Source: Pelagibacter sp052048135 (GTDB taxonomy: Bacteria > Pseudomonadota > Alphaproteobacteria > Pelagibacterales > Pelagibacteraceae). From it: a stretch of 64,000 nt of DNA. Made by a program: the position numbers and the translations under genes. The stretch covers positions 59,285 to 123,284 of the forward strand of contig NZ_JBNAIM010000001.1 of NCBI RefSeq assembly GCF_052048135.1, written 5' to 3'. Numbering within the stretch: the stretch's first letter is position 1; the number at the start of each line of letters is the position of its first letter. Of the stretch, positions 38,147 to 47,473 are shown piece after piece. The notes under the pieces were generated by a model. That model searched no databases, was not told where the DNA came from, and saw nothing but the letters and a program-made list of their open reading frames with translations.

Positions 38147-39218
38147 AGTAAACTTAGCAATTGTTGGATCAGGTAGAATTGCTGGTCATCATATTAAAGC
38201 TATAAAAAAATATAAAAAAATCAATTTAATATCAATTTGTGATTTAGACATTAAAAAAGCTAAAAGATATTCAAATTCAAAAATCAAAACTTACAAAAAT
38301 TATAATCAGATGCTGATAGAGCACCCAGAAATTAATTGTGTAGCGATAATGACGCCATCAGGCATGCATTTTGATCACGCTTTTCAAATTATAAAAAATT
38401 TTAAAAAAAATGTTATAATAGAAAAACCTACAGTTCTTAGAATGGATCAATTAAAAAAAATATATAGTTTAGCAAAGAAAAAAAAATGTAAAATTTTTCC
38501 AGTTTTTCAAAATAGATACAATAAAGCAGTACAAAGAGTATATAAATCAATAAAGAATAAAGAAATTGGTAAAATTAATATTGTTAATGTAAGAGTTAGA
38601 TGGTGTAGGACTCAAAGATATTACAACAGTGCAAAATGGAGAGGAACTTATTCACATGATGGTGGTGTCTTAACTAATCAAGGAATTCATCATGTAGATT
38701 TATTAAGACATCTTGGGGGAGAGATAAAAAAAGTTTTTTGTAAAATGAAAACTTTTGGATCAAAAATTCAAGTTGAGGACACAGCAACAGCTTCTCTAGA
38801 ATTCATAAGTGGTGCTATTGGTACAATTGAGGTGACTACAGCAGCTCGTCCAAAAGATTATGAAGCTTCAATTTCAATTATGGGAACAAAAGGCACAATT
38901 CAGATTGGAGGTATAGCAGTAAATCAATTAGAACAATTTTCAATGAAAGAAAGAGACATTAGAAATTTTTCTGAAAAAGTACCTGACGCTTATGGTTTTG
39001 GTCACTACAGTTTTTATAAAGATGTAGTAAAAAGTTTAATTAATAAGAAAAAATTTCCTATAGATTTTAAAGAATGTGAAAAAACACTTAGACTTTTGCA
39101 TAGTTTTTATTCTTCAAATGAAAAAAAAAAAGAAGTTATAGTTGCAAAAGTAAAAAAATCATCAAGATTGGGAGAGGATAATAAATCTATATCTAATCTT
39201 TATACTTATGAAAAATAA
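38139..39218 (+). CDS. Gfo/Idh/MocA family oxidoreductase (first of two)
   Basis: A 359-residue NAD(P)-dependent sugar oxidoreductase. The N-terminal Rossmann fold has LAIVGSGRIAGHHIKAI, and the family's conserved EKP motif is at residues 95-97. WRGTYSHDGGVLTNQGIHHVDLL carries the substrate-side Asp/His residues. Members oxidise or reduce a sugar hydroxyl/keto group (WbpB-type in nonulosonate and uronate routes). It overlaps its HisC-like and KdsB-like neighbours by 8 and 11 bases, so translation is probably coupled. Confidence 0.87.
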   Translation: MNKVNLAIVGSGRIAGHHIKAIKKYKKINLISICDLDIKKAKRYSNSKIKTYKNYNQMLIEHPEINCVAIMTPSGMHFDHAFQIIKNFKKNVIIEKPTVLRMDQLKKIYSLAKKKKCKIFPVFQNRYNKAVQRVYKSIKNKEIGKINIVNVRVRWCRTQRYYNSAKWRGTYSHDGGVLTNQGIHHVDLLRHLGGEIKKVFCKMKTFGSKIQVEDTATASLEFISGAIGTIEVTTAARPKDYEASISIMGTKGTIQIGGIAVNQLEQFSMKERDIRNFSEKVPDAYGFGHYSFYKDVVKSLINKKKFPIDFKECEKTLRLLHSFYSSNEKKKEVIVAKVKKSSRLGEDNKSISNLYTYEK

Positions 39219-39987
39219 AGTAATCGGTATCATTCCTGCCAGAATGAAAGCAAGTAGATTTCCTGGAAAGCCTTTGGCAAAAATAAAAGGAATTCCAATG
39301 ATTCAACATGTTTTTGAAAGAGCAAAAATGTATAGCGGATGGGATCAATTAATGATTGCTACTTGTGATAAAGAGATTATGAATTTTGCAAAACATAAAA
39401 ATTACCCTTGCATTTTTACATCTAAAAAACATAAAAGAGCTTTAGATAGAGTTTACGAAGCAGCTAATAAAATCAAAAATATAAAAAAAAATGATATTGT
39501 CGTATGTGTTCAGGCAGATGAACCACTTTTATATCCAAAAATGCTTAAAAATTTAGTGTTAAAACTAATCAAAGGAAAAGTGGATGGTGCAGTTGCAGCT
39601 ATGCAAATTATTCATAAAAAACAGTTTTTTGATCCAAATATTGTTAAAATTGTTAATTCAAAAAATGGTGAAGTTTTATATACTTCTAGATCACCAATTC
39701 CTTACAATGTTAGATTGAGTAAAAATTTTCATATAGCAAAGAGAATTCATGGAATGTTTTCTTTCAGATGGCACTATTTAAAAAAGTTTTATAAAACTCC
39801 AGAGAGTACCTTAGAAAAAGTAGAGGCATGTGACTCTAATCGAATTTGTGAAATATTTGGTGGTCAATACATAAGTTATGAAAAATATAAAGAAACTTAT
39901 TCCGTAGACTCAAAAAAGGATATTAAAACAGTGGAAAGATTATTATTAAAAGATAAGTTAGTTCAATTTTATATAAATAAAAATTAA
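39208..39987 (+). CDS. KdsB-like 3-deoxy-ulosonate cytidylyltransferase
   Basis: A 259-residue enzyme of the CMP-KDO synthetase family, which joins CMP to a 3-deoxy-ulosonate. It begins IGIIPARMKASRFPGKPLAK with the nucleotide-binding motif, then MIQHVFERA, VVCVQADEPLLYP (metal Asp) and LEKVEACDSNRI. The KDO-type pattern is clearer than in the two other CMP-transferases of the island. It is embedded between two Gfo/Idh/MocA genes, so it may be a specialised version for an amino- or keto-modified ulosonate rather than the lipid A-core enzyme. I therefore give no gene symbol. Confidence 0.86.
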   Translation: MKNKVIGIIPARMKASRFPGKPLAKIKGIPMIQHVFERAKMYSGWDQLMIATCDKEIMNFAKHKNYPCIFTSKKHKRALDRVYEAANKIKNIKKNDIVVCVQADEPLLYPKMLKNLVLKLIKGKVDGAVAAMQIIHKKQFFDPNIVKIVNSKNGEVLYTSRSPIPYNVRLSKNFHIAKRIHGMFSFRWHYLKKFYKTPESTLEKVEACDSNRICEIFGGQYISYEKYKETYSVDSKKDIKTVERLLLKDKLVQFYINKN

Positions 39988-39989
39988 AT

Positions 39990-40979
39990 ATGAAAAAAAT
40001 TATAACCGGTATTATTGGTTATGGAGTTGTTGGAAAACGAAGACATTTTTTTCTTGAAAAAAACAAGAAATATTTAGTTAAGTATATTTCAGATGTTTTA
40101 TTTGAAAAAAATTATCAAAAAAAGGATATTATTTACTTTCAAAACTACTTAGATTTACTTAATAAAAAAGATTTAGATGTTGTTTTTATAACCCTACCAA
40201 ATTACCTAGCACCAATAGTTACTAAAAATGCCCTAAAAAAAAAATTGCATGTCTTTTGTGAAAAACCTCCAGCAAAAAATGTTAGAGATTTAAAAAGTGT
40301 TATAAATTTAGAAAAAAAATTTAAAAAATTAAAGTTAAAATATGGATTTAATCATAGATATCATGGATCTGTGATGAAAGCTAAAGAAATACTAAACAGC
40401 AAACAATTAGGAAAAATTATAAATATAAGAGCAGTATATGGGAAAAGTAAGATAGTAACATTTAATAAAAATGAATGGAGAGCTAAAAAAAAATATGCTG
40501 GAGGAGGCATTTTACTTGATCAAGGAATTCATTTGATAGACTTAATCCTATTTTTTCATGGTAATTTTAATAAATTTAAAAGCTTTATTTCAAATAAATT
40601 TTGGAAATATGATGTTGAGGATAATGCCTTTAGTATTATGAGAGATAAAAAAGGAGTTATCGCCTCTATTCATTCAACTGCAACACAATGGGAACATAAA
40701 TTTAGCCTAGAAATAACATGTCAAAAAGGAATGTTGATATTAAGTGGAATTTTATCCAGTACCAAAAGTTATGGAAAAGAACAGCTAATTATTTTAAATA
40801 AACTTAAAAATGGTGTAAAGAAAAAATATTTTACATTCAAAAACGATAACTCTTGGAGAGATGAAATAAAAGATTTTGCAAAACTGATAAAAAACAACAA
40901 TAAAGTTAAGATAGGTTCAAGTTTACAAGCACTAAATGCAATGGAAGTAATTGAAAAAATCTACAAATCGGATAATTGA
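39990..40979 (+). CDS. Gfo/Idh/MocA family oxidoreductase (second of two)
   Basis: A 329-residue NAD(P)-dependent oxidoreductase, with TGIIGYGVVGKRRHFFL at the start, the EKP motif at residues 91-93, and WRAKKKYAGGGILLDQGIHL with the substrate-binding Asp and His. It is distinct in sequence from the 38139 gene and is not a tandem duplicate. Together the pair could act on successive positions of one sugar. It starts 2 bases after the KdsB-like gene. Confidence 0.86.
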   Translation: MKKIITGIIGYGVVGKRRHFFLEKNKKYLVKYISDVLFEKNYQKKDIIYFQNYLDLLNKKDLDVVFITLPNYLAPIVTKNALKKKLHVFCEKPPAKNVRDLKSVINLEKKFKKLKLKYGFNHRYHGSVMKAKEILNSKQLGKIINIRAVYGKSKIVTFNKNEWRAKKKYAGGGILLDQGIHLIDLILFFHGNFNKFKSFISNKFWKYDVEDNAFSIMRDKKGVIASIHSTATQWEHKFSLEITCQKGMLILSGILSSTKSYGKEQLIILNKLKNGVKKKYFTFKNDNSWRDEIKDFAKLIKNNNKVKIGSSLQALNAMEVIEKIYKSDN

Positions 40980-40988
40980 TTAAATTAA

Positions 40989-41597
40989 ATGAGCTATTTA
41001 AAAAAAATCTATAAAAACAAAATTAACTATTATGACTATTTTCAAAAGTATGCAGATTATTTGAATCTAGTGCTTAAAAAACTAGATAAAAAACAATTAA
41101 TTGATTTCGAAAAAAAATTACAAAATTTAAGAAAGCAAAATTCTAATATATTTGTTTTTGGAAATGGAGGTGCAGCATCTACTGCAATCACGATCTCTAA
41201 TGATCTTGGTTTTGATATTTACAAAAAAACAAAAAAAAGACCTTTTAAGTTTGTTTGTTTAAATGAAAATCAATCAGTGTTAACTGCGATAGGGAATGAT
41301 GTTGGGTATGAAAAAATTTTTCTCAATCAACTAAAGATACATTTTAGACCAAAAAAAGATGCGATTTTAATTCTTTCAGCATCAGGAAATTCAAAAAATC
41401 TAATTGAGGCAGCTAAATGGGTAAAAAAAAATAAAGGAACAATTTTATCAATCGTTGGTTTTGATGGAGGAAAAATTAAAAAGATTTCTGATTCATTTAT
41501 TCACATAAAAACAAAAAAAATGGAATATGGTCCAGTAGAGGATATTCAATTAATTATTAATCATACTTTAGCTCACTGGTATCAAAATAAACTTTAA
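40989..41597 (+). CDS. SIS-domain sugar isomerase, phosphoheptose-isomerase-like
   Basis: A 202-residue single SIS domain. IFVFGNGGAASTAITISNDLG corresponds to the GmhA phosphate-binding region, and AILILSASGNSKNLIEAAKW is the second conserved Ser/Gly loop. GmhA converts sedoheptulose 7-phosphate to heptose 7-phosphate. It lacks the CBS domains of arabinose-5-phosphate isomerase. In this position it may supply a phosphosugar to the ulosonate or heptose route. It starts 9 bases after the preceding oxidoreductase. Confidence 0.82.
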   Translation: MSYLKKIYKNKINYYDYFQKYADYLNLVLKKLDKKQLIDFEKKLQNLRKQNSNIFVFGNGGAASTAITISNDLGFDIYKKTKKRPFKFVCLNENQSVLTAIGNDVGYEKIFLNQLKIHFRPKKDAILILSASGNSKNLIEAAKWVKKNKGTILSIVGFDGGKIKKISDSFIHIKTKKMEYGPVEDIQLIINHTLAHWYQNKL

Positions 41598-41603
41598 ATT
41601 GTG

Positions 41604-43373
41604 ATGTTAAAAAATATCGAAACTATTGAAATAGTTAACGATAAAAATACTATTAAAATTTATCCTTTAAAAGAATATTTTGAAAAAAAATCTGAAGAAA
41701 TAAAAAATGAAATTATTTTATTTATCTCCTCAATTAAAAGTCAAAAAATAAATGATTTAAAATTTAAAAAATTTTTAAGGTTTGATAAAGATTTTAGTAT
41801 TTGGGACTTGAGTTTGGTAAACGAAAAAAATGTATATAAATCAGATAGTATACTTAATTTAACAAAATTTATAGCAATCAAAAAAATATTAAAAAAAAAT
41901 AATTCAAAAAAAATTATTCTTAAAAATTTTGATGAAATATTTATTTATAAATTTAAAAAAACAGAAATATATAAGAATAATAATTTTGAAATATTTTTTA
42001 TAAAAAAAAATAAGAAAACATTTAAAGAACAGATTCTTTCAAAAATAAATAACTCAATCATTTTAAGCATTCTTTATTTTGCATTGTTTATATTGAAGAA
42101 TTTAAGTTTTAGAGGTTTTGCAAATATTGAAAAAATAAAAATGCAATCAATTTTTTTTAATTATTTTACTCAATATGATCAAAAGAAACTGGAACAAGGC
42201 AAATTTCATCCAAAACAATGGCCAAATGAAACTTATGAGTCAAATGATACGTTTTGGATAAATATATTTTTACCCAATAAAGAATTTAAAAATATTCACC
42301 AAATAAATAAATTTATAAAAAATAAAAAGATAAATAATATTTTGTTTGTAAATAATTTTTTGAATTTAAATATTTTATTTAAAATATTAAAAACTTTTTC
42401 AATATCATTATATAAATTTTATTTTTTTGTAAAAAAGTTAAAATGTAATAAAAAAAATGACAATGATAAGTTGATTTTCCTTAAAGATGATATCAAAAAA
42501 TCTTTGTGTTGTTTTCATTTATTACAAAATTTGACTTACCATTATTTAATTCAAAATTTTCTAGAAAAAATGAACACCAATAATAATAAAATTCTATATT
42601 TATTTGAAAACCAGCCGTGGGAAAAATCTCTTATTTTTAGATGTAGAAGTTTAAAAATAAAAAAAATTTATGCTTATTCACATACCACTATAAACTATTG
42701 GCATTTGAATTATTTTAATACAAAAACTGACAATAAAAATTATTTAAACAATTATTTACCTGAAACAATTTTGTGTCACTCTGAAAATTGTAGAAAATAT
42801 TTATTAAATCAAGGTTATAAACCGAAACAATTAATCAAAGTATCTGCAGAGAGGTTTAGATGGACCATAAATTTGAAAAGAGTAAATCCTCCCAAAAAAA
42901 GAAAAAAAATTTTAGTAATTGGTGATTACGAAAAAAATATAAATTTGAATTTAATAAATATTGTTAATGAATTTTCTCTGAAAGATTTAAATAACTTTAA
43001 GTATTCTATTACTTATAAACCACATCCATCGACTTTTTATGATTTAAGTTTTTTAAGTCCAAAAATTTATGTAACTAGAAAAAGTTTAAAAGAGATATTA
43101 AATAATTTTGAAGTAATTATTTCTACAAACTCTACAGCTGCATCTGCAGAAATATCTTTAGTAAAAAATAATATATTAATTTTTTTGGATTTTTTTAATT
43201 TAGATTTATCACCATTCAAGCTTAAAAATAATTTTAAAAATAATTTTAATTTTATAAATTATAAAGATCTTCAAAAATTACTTAATTCTAAAAACAATAA
43301 TATAAATAAATACAATTTTTATTTTGAAAAAAAATATATGAAAAACTGGAAAAAATTATTTAAGAGACCTTAA
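41604..43373 (+). CDS. TIGR04326-like surface carbohydrate biosynthesis protein
   Basis: A 589-residue protein, very rich in Lys, Asn and Ile. The central part, with ILYLFENQPWEKSLIFRCR and YAYSHTTINYWHLNYFN, matches the TIGR04326 surface-carbohydrate family; later VSAERFRW and TNSTAASAEISLV resemble GT-B transferase ends. There is no clear transmembrane segment beyond one hydrophobic stretch near residue 155. I start it at ATG 41604; a GTG lies one codon earlier. It converges with the membrane-protein gene, overlapping by 14 bases. Probable glycosyltransferase, donor unknown. Confidence 0.7.
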   Translation: MLKNIETIEIVNDKNTIKIYPLKEYFEKKSEEIKNEIILFISSIKSQKINDLKFKKFLRFDKDFSIWDLSLVNEKNVYKSDSILNLTKFIAIKKILKKNNSKKIILKNFDEIFIYKFKKTEIYKNNNFEIFFIKKNKKTFKEQILSKINNSIILSILYFALFILKNLSFRGFANIEKIKMQSIFFNYFTQYDQKKLEQGKFHPKQWPNETYESNDTFWINIFLPNKEFKNIHQINKFIKNKKINNILFVNNFLNLNILFKILKTFSISLYKFYFFVKKLKCNKKNDNDKLIFLKDDIKKSLCCFHLLQNLTYHYLIQNFLEKMNTNNNKILYLFENQPWEKSLIFRCRSLKIKKIYAYSHTTINYWHLNYFNTKTDNKNYLNNYLPETILCHSENCRKYLLNQGYKPKQLIKVSAERFRWTINLKRVNPPKKRKKILVIGDYEKNINLNLINIVNEFSLKDLNNFKYSITYKPHPSTFYDLSFLSPKIYVTRKSLKEILNNFEVIISTNSTAASAEISLVKNNILIFLDFFNLDLSPFKLKNNFKNNFNFINYKDLQKLLNSKNNNINKYNFYFEKKYMKNWKKLFKRP

Positions 43374-45054
43374 GACACTTTTTTAACTCTATAAAACTTT
43401 GATCATCAAAGACTGTTAGAACATCATTATTTTTGAGATATATTTTGTTATCATAATTTATCAGTTCTGCAGTAATATTTGTTGATAATAAAACTGCTTT
43501 ATAAAATTCAAGTTTTTGTATTACTTCTTCATTTAAATTCTTTTTATTATTAATATTACTATAAAGCTCAGTTTTTAATTTATTTCTTTTAAAATGTTCA
43601 TTTAAAAAATTTGAACTGATATAATTATAATGCACGTTACCAAATAGCCTTGATTTATTTGCAACATAATTGGTTACTTTCTCCGAAACATCTATATCTT
43701 CTAAAATAAAGTCATTACATTTTTTTATTTCCAAAGCACTATCAAGTCTAAAAGTGTTATCTTTTATTAAATCTTGGATTGTCCATTTACCAGTTTTTGA
43801 AAATGTATAAGTGTCTATTTCGTTATTGATCTTCTTTATTGATAAGTAACTTTGACTTAAAAAAATCATTAACAAACAAATCACATATGTTTGAAAAACA
43901 TTTATTTTAATTATTTTTTTTAGCTTATCTGAATTATTTAAAAAATATAAAAAAATACAAAAAATAAATATGAGCAAACTAATTAGTAAAGATTTTATTG
44001 TATAAATTAATAAAAAAAATAATCCTGTAATAAAAAAAATTTTTATATTATTTAATGTTTTAAGGCTTAAAATTTTCTTTAATACCAATAACCAAAAAAA
44101 AGTTTCATATAATTCTAATGCTCTAGGTATGCCCAATATTATTATTCTTGGATCAGGAATAAATTTATTCAAATATTCAACATATATAATATTAAATATA
44201 AATAAACTTGAAGAAATGAATAATAATACAAAATTAAATTTTTTTAAGTGTGTTTCATTTTTGTTTAAAAAATAAAATACAATAAAAGAAACAAATAAAG
44301 AAATATTTTTATAGAGTGGTTGGAATTTAAAGGCACCCTCAATTTGATCTCTATCTAGAGCTATTTCAAAAAGATTTTTTCTTATTTCATAACTACTTAC
44401 TAATTCTTCTTTAGTTGATAAAAATAAGGCACATATTAAGGGAAGAACTATATAAAAAGATTTATTTCTAATATCTTTTTCTGATATTAAGAATAGGAAA
44501 AATATTGGCACCAATACCCAGCCAACTTTAATATGCATTAGCAAAGTAAAACTTAAACTTAAAATTGAATAGAATATTTTTTTTTCTAACAATAGATAAA
44601 CACTCAACAGAGCAAAAGTTTTTGCAAAATAAGTTGGACAATTTGTATGAGATATTATCCAACTTCCTCTGTTAGCTTCTATAAAAAAATTATCAATAGA
44701 GATAATAACTAACGCGACTAATAAGATATTTTCAATATCTGTAATATGAAAATGATTTTTAATTATTTTAAATATTAAAAAACCATTAAAAGCCGAAAAT
44801 AAAAGATGAATTGAAAATGCTATAAAGTCATTAGATAAATTAATTTTTAAGGTTTTTAGTATTGGATATAAAATACTTGTTTTAAGACTTAACGAATTTT
44901 GAAGATAAAAATCATTTTGAAAAAGATTATAAGAATAATATTTAACATTATACATAAATAGGGAATGAAAATCACCGTAAAATCGAATAAAGATAAACTG
45001 CAACACTATTAATATAAAAATTGAAAAAATAATGTTTTTTTTGTTCTTGATCAT
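43360..45054 (-). CDS. Polytopic membrane protein, possible GT-C-like transferase
   Basis: A 564-residue integral membrane protein on the minus strand. A hydrophobic segment at about residues 8-25 is followed by many more to about residue 400, and then by a soluble C-terminal part of about 160 residues. Short loop motifs such as ANRGSWIISHTN and PDPRIIILGIPRA are visible, but I recognise no family. The layout (about ten membrane segments and a C-terminal soluble domain) resembles GT-C transferases that use lipid-linked sugars, which is inference only. It is flanked by glycan genes in the other direction and has only 47 bases to the divergent epimerase gene. Confidence 0.6.
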   Translation of the reverse strand: MIKNKKNIIFSIFILIVLQFIFIRFYGDFHSLFMYNVKYYSYNLFQNDFYLQNSLSLKTSILYPILKTLKINLSNDFIAFSIHLLFSAFNGFLIFKIIKNHFHITDIENILLVALVIISIDNFFIEANRGSWIISHTNCPTYFAKTFALLSVYLLLEKKIFYSILSLSFTLLMHIKVGWVLVPIFFLFLISEKDIRNKSFYIVLPLICALFLSTKEELVSSYEIRKNLFEIALDRDQIEGAFKFQPLYKNISLFVSFIVFYFLNKNETHLKKFNFVLLFISSSLFIFNIIYVEYLNKFIPDPRIIILGIPRALELYETFFWLLVLKKILSLKTLNNIKIFFITGLFFLLIYTIKSLLISLLIFIFCIFLYFLNNSDKLKKIIKINVFQTYVICLLMIFLSQSYLSIKKINNEIDTYTFSKTGKWTIQDLIKDNTFRLDSALEIKKCNDFILEDIDVSEKVTNYVANKSRLFGNVHYNYISSNFLNEHFKRNKLKTELYSNINNKKNLNEEVIQKLEFYKAVLLSTNITAELINYDNKIYLKNNDVLTVFDDQSFIELKKCLKVS

Positions 45055-45101
45055 AAAAGATTTTTATATATTTAAATGGGCTTAAATTAAATAGCAAATT
45101 T

Positions 45102-46151
45102 ATGAAAATATGTATTGTAACAGGATCTAACGGTTTAGTCGGTTCAGAGTCAGTAAGGTTTTTTTCATCAAAAAAATTTAAAGTTATTGGGATTGATAAT
45201 AATTTTAGAAAACTTTTTTTTGGAAAAAATGGTGATACCACTTGGGTAAAAAAAAAACTTAATAGTGAATTAAAAAATTATAGTCATTATAGTTATGATA
45301 TTAGAGATAAAAATAAGATTTCAAATATTTTTAAAAAATATTCTAAAGATATTAAGATAATTATTCATTGTGCAGCTCAACCCTCACATGATTGGGCATA
45401 CCAAAACCCTAAATTAGATTTTGAAACAAATGCAAATGGTACATTAAATTTACTACAAAATTTTCACAAGTATTGTCCAAAAAGTGTATTTATAAATCTT
45501 TCAACTAATAAAGTTTATGGTGATAACCCCAACAAATTAAATCTAATTGAGAAAAAACTAAGATATGAATTACCAAAAAATCATGAATATTTTTATGGCA
45601 TAGATGAAAAAATGAGTATTCAAAATTGTGTTCATAGCTTATTTGGAATTTCTAAACTTTCAGCTGATCTTATGGTTCAAGAATATGGCAAAAACTTCGG
45701 TCTAAAAACTGTGTCGTTTAGGGCAGGATGTTTAACAGGTCCAATGCATAGTGGAGCAGAGTTACACGGATTTTTATCTTTTTTAGTTAAACAAACTATA
45801 AATAAGAAAAAATACAAAATTTTTGGTTATAAAGGAAAACAAGTTAGAGATAATCTTCATTCATTTGATTTGGTTAACGCTTTTTGGAATTTTTACAAAT
45901 CACCTAGATATGGTGAAATTTATAATATAGGAGGTTCTAGAAAATCAAACTGCTCAGTACTAGAAGCAATAGAAATTATTGAAAAATTAAGTGGCATCAA
46001 AGCAAATTTTATTGTTTTGAAAGATAATAGAGTTGGTGATCATAAATGGTGGATTTCAAATGTTAAAAAATTCAAAAAACATTATCCAAATTGGAAGATT
46101 AAATATAATATAGAAAAAGTAATAAAAGATATTCTTGCTGCACAAAAATAA
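45102..46151 (+). CDS. NAD-dependent epimerase, CDP-tyvelose 2-epimerase-like
   Basis: A 349-residue extended SDR enzyme. It begins ICIVTGSNGLVGSESVRFF (NAD site). IHCAAQPSHDWAYQNP, STNKVYGD, and RAGCLTGPMHSGAELHGFLS resemble the CDP-paratose/tyvelose 2-epimerase group. The usual active-site Tyr of YxxxK appears as Phe in SLFGISKLSAD. I recall this as normal in a related subgroup, but this was not checked. CDP-glucose genes rfbF and rfbG occur 8 kb downstream, which supports a CDP-sugar substrate. It is followed after 14 bases by a glycosyltransferase. Confidence 0.78.
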   Translation: MKICIVTGSNGLVGSESVRFFSSKKFKVIGIDNNFRKLFFGKNGDTTWVKKKLNSELKNYSHYSYDIRDKNKISNIFKKYSKDIKIIIHCAAQPSHDWAYQNPKLDFETNANGTLNLLQNFHKYCPKSVFINLSTNKVYGDNPNKLNLIEKKLRYELPKNHEYFYGIDEKMSIQNCVHSLFGISKLSADLMVQEYGKNFGLKTVSFRAGCLTGPMHSGAELHGFLSFLVKQTINKKKYKIFGYKGKQVRDNLHSFDLVNAFWNFYKSPRYGEIYNIGGSRKSNCSVLEAIEIIEKLSGIKANFIVLKDNRVGDHKWWISNVKKFKKHYPNWKIKYNIEKVIKDILAAQK

Positions 46152-46165
46152 TGATTAAATAAAAA

Positions 46166-47464
46166 ATGATTTTATTTGAAAATGAAAAAAAAAGTTTTTT
46201 CCGAAAAAAGTGGGAAGATGTATTAATCGATCATATTGATACTAATCAACTTAAAAGTGATGAAAAAAAAATTATCTTGAAAAATAAAGTAGAAATAGAA
46301 AATTTTTTAAAAGAAGATTGGAAATTAAGAGAAAATCTTGAAAAAATTGTAATCATCCCACCTTTAAATAACTTTTATGATGTAATAAAATTAATGAAAA
46401 AAATTGATGAGATTACAAATGATAATATAATTCTAGTAGTTAACTTTTTTTCAAAATCTTGGCTTCCCATATTTAAAGTTTTTTCTAGGTTGGATTTCAT
46501 AAAAAATTATAAAGACTCTCTATTTTTTTCAGAAAATATATTTAGAATTTTTTTGGAGGCTTCAAATTTCGAGGTTTCTAAGAAGATCAAAAATATATCA
46601 ATGCCAATCAAAATTCCAATTTTATCTAATTTAATTAATATTTTATTCTCTTTATTGCCATTCCTATCATTGTTTAGTTTCTCTAAAATTTATTATTTAA
46701 GGAAAAAAAAAGTTAACAAAAAAGATCTTTTAATTTCAATAATAATTCCATGTAAAAACGAAGAAGGTAACATAAAAAACATTATAAAAGATAATTTTAA
46801 AAATAAATTGAGTTTTAATTATGAAGTAATTTTCATTGATGATGATAGCACAGATAAAACTTTATTAATAATGCAGGAAGAAAAAAATAATAATAGTGAT
46901 ATTCAAATAAAAATTGTAAATGGTTTGGGAAAAGGAAAATCAAGAGCTGTTGATGTTGGTGTAAGGAATTCCAATGGAGATTATTGTATGATATTAGATG
47001 CTGATATAACTGTTAAAGTTGAAGATTTAGATTTATTTTATAATGCGATAAAAAATAATAATGCTGACCTAATAAATGGAAGTAGATTAATTTATAAAGT
47101 AGAGAAAAAATCAATGAGAACTTTAAACTACTTTGGAAACATTTTTTTTTCGATTATTGTTAGCTACATATCAGAGAAATATGTTTCAGATGTTTTGTGT
47201 GGCACTAAATGTTTTAAAAGAAAAAGTTGGTATAAATATGAAGATTTTAGAAACAAATATCAATTAAATGACATTTGGGGTGATTTTAATATAATATTTG
47301 CTTCATCATTTATTGGTGAAAAAATTATAGATCTTCCTGTCAGATATTATGAACGTGTTCAGGGAGAAAGTAAAATGGGTAAGAGATTTTTAAATTTTTT
47401 GAACATGATGAAAGTATGTTTACAAGTTTTTAAATGTTTTAAGTTAAAAAATAAGTTAATATAA
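46166..47464 (+). CDS. Glycosyltransferase family 2 with remnant methyltransferase N-domain
   Basis: A 432-residue protein. Residues from about 187 on form a dolichol-phosphate-mannose-synthase-like GT2 domain: ISIIIPCKNEEGNIKNII, VIFIDDDSTDKTLL, MILDADITVKVEDL, GSRLIYK and GTKCFKRKSWY. The first 180 residues match the second half of the class I methyltransferase domain seen in bifunctional methyltransferase/GT2 proteins (WLPIFKVFSRLDF, FRIFLEASNFEV, IPILSNLINILFSLLPFL), but the SAM-binding Gly-rich loop is missing. So the methyltransferase half is probably inactive and structural. Likely transfers a sugar to a lipid or glycan acceptor. Confidence 0.82.
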   Translation: MILFENEKKSFFRKKWEDVLIDHIDTNQLKSDEKKIILKNKVEIENFLKEDWKLRENLEKIVIIPPLNNFYDVIKLMKKIDEITNDNIILVVNFFSKSWLPIFKVFSRLDFIKNYKDSLFFSENIFRIFLEASNFEVSKKIKNISMPIKIPILSNLINILFSLLPFLSLFSFSKIYYLRKKKVNKKDLLISIIIPCKNEEGNIKNIIKDNFKNKLSFNYEVIFIDDDSTDKTLLIMQEEKNNNSDIQIKIVNGLGKGKSRAVDVGVRNSNGDYCMILDADITVKVEDLDLFYNAIKNNNADLINGSRLIYKVEKKSMRTLNYFGNIFFSIIVSYISEKYVSDVLCGTKCFKRKSWYKYEDFRNKYQLNDIWGDFNIIFASSFIGEKIIDLPVRYYERVQGESKMGKRFLNFLNMMKVCLQVFKCFKLKNKLI

Positions 47465-47473
47465 CAATATAGA

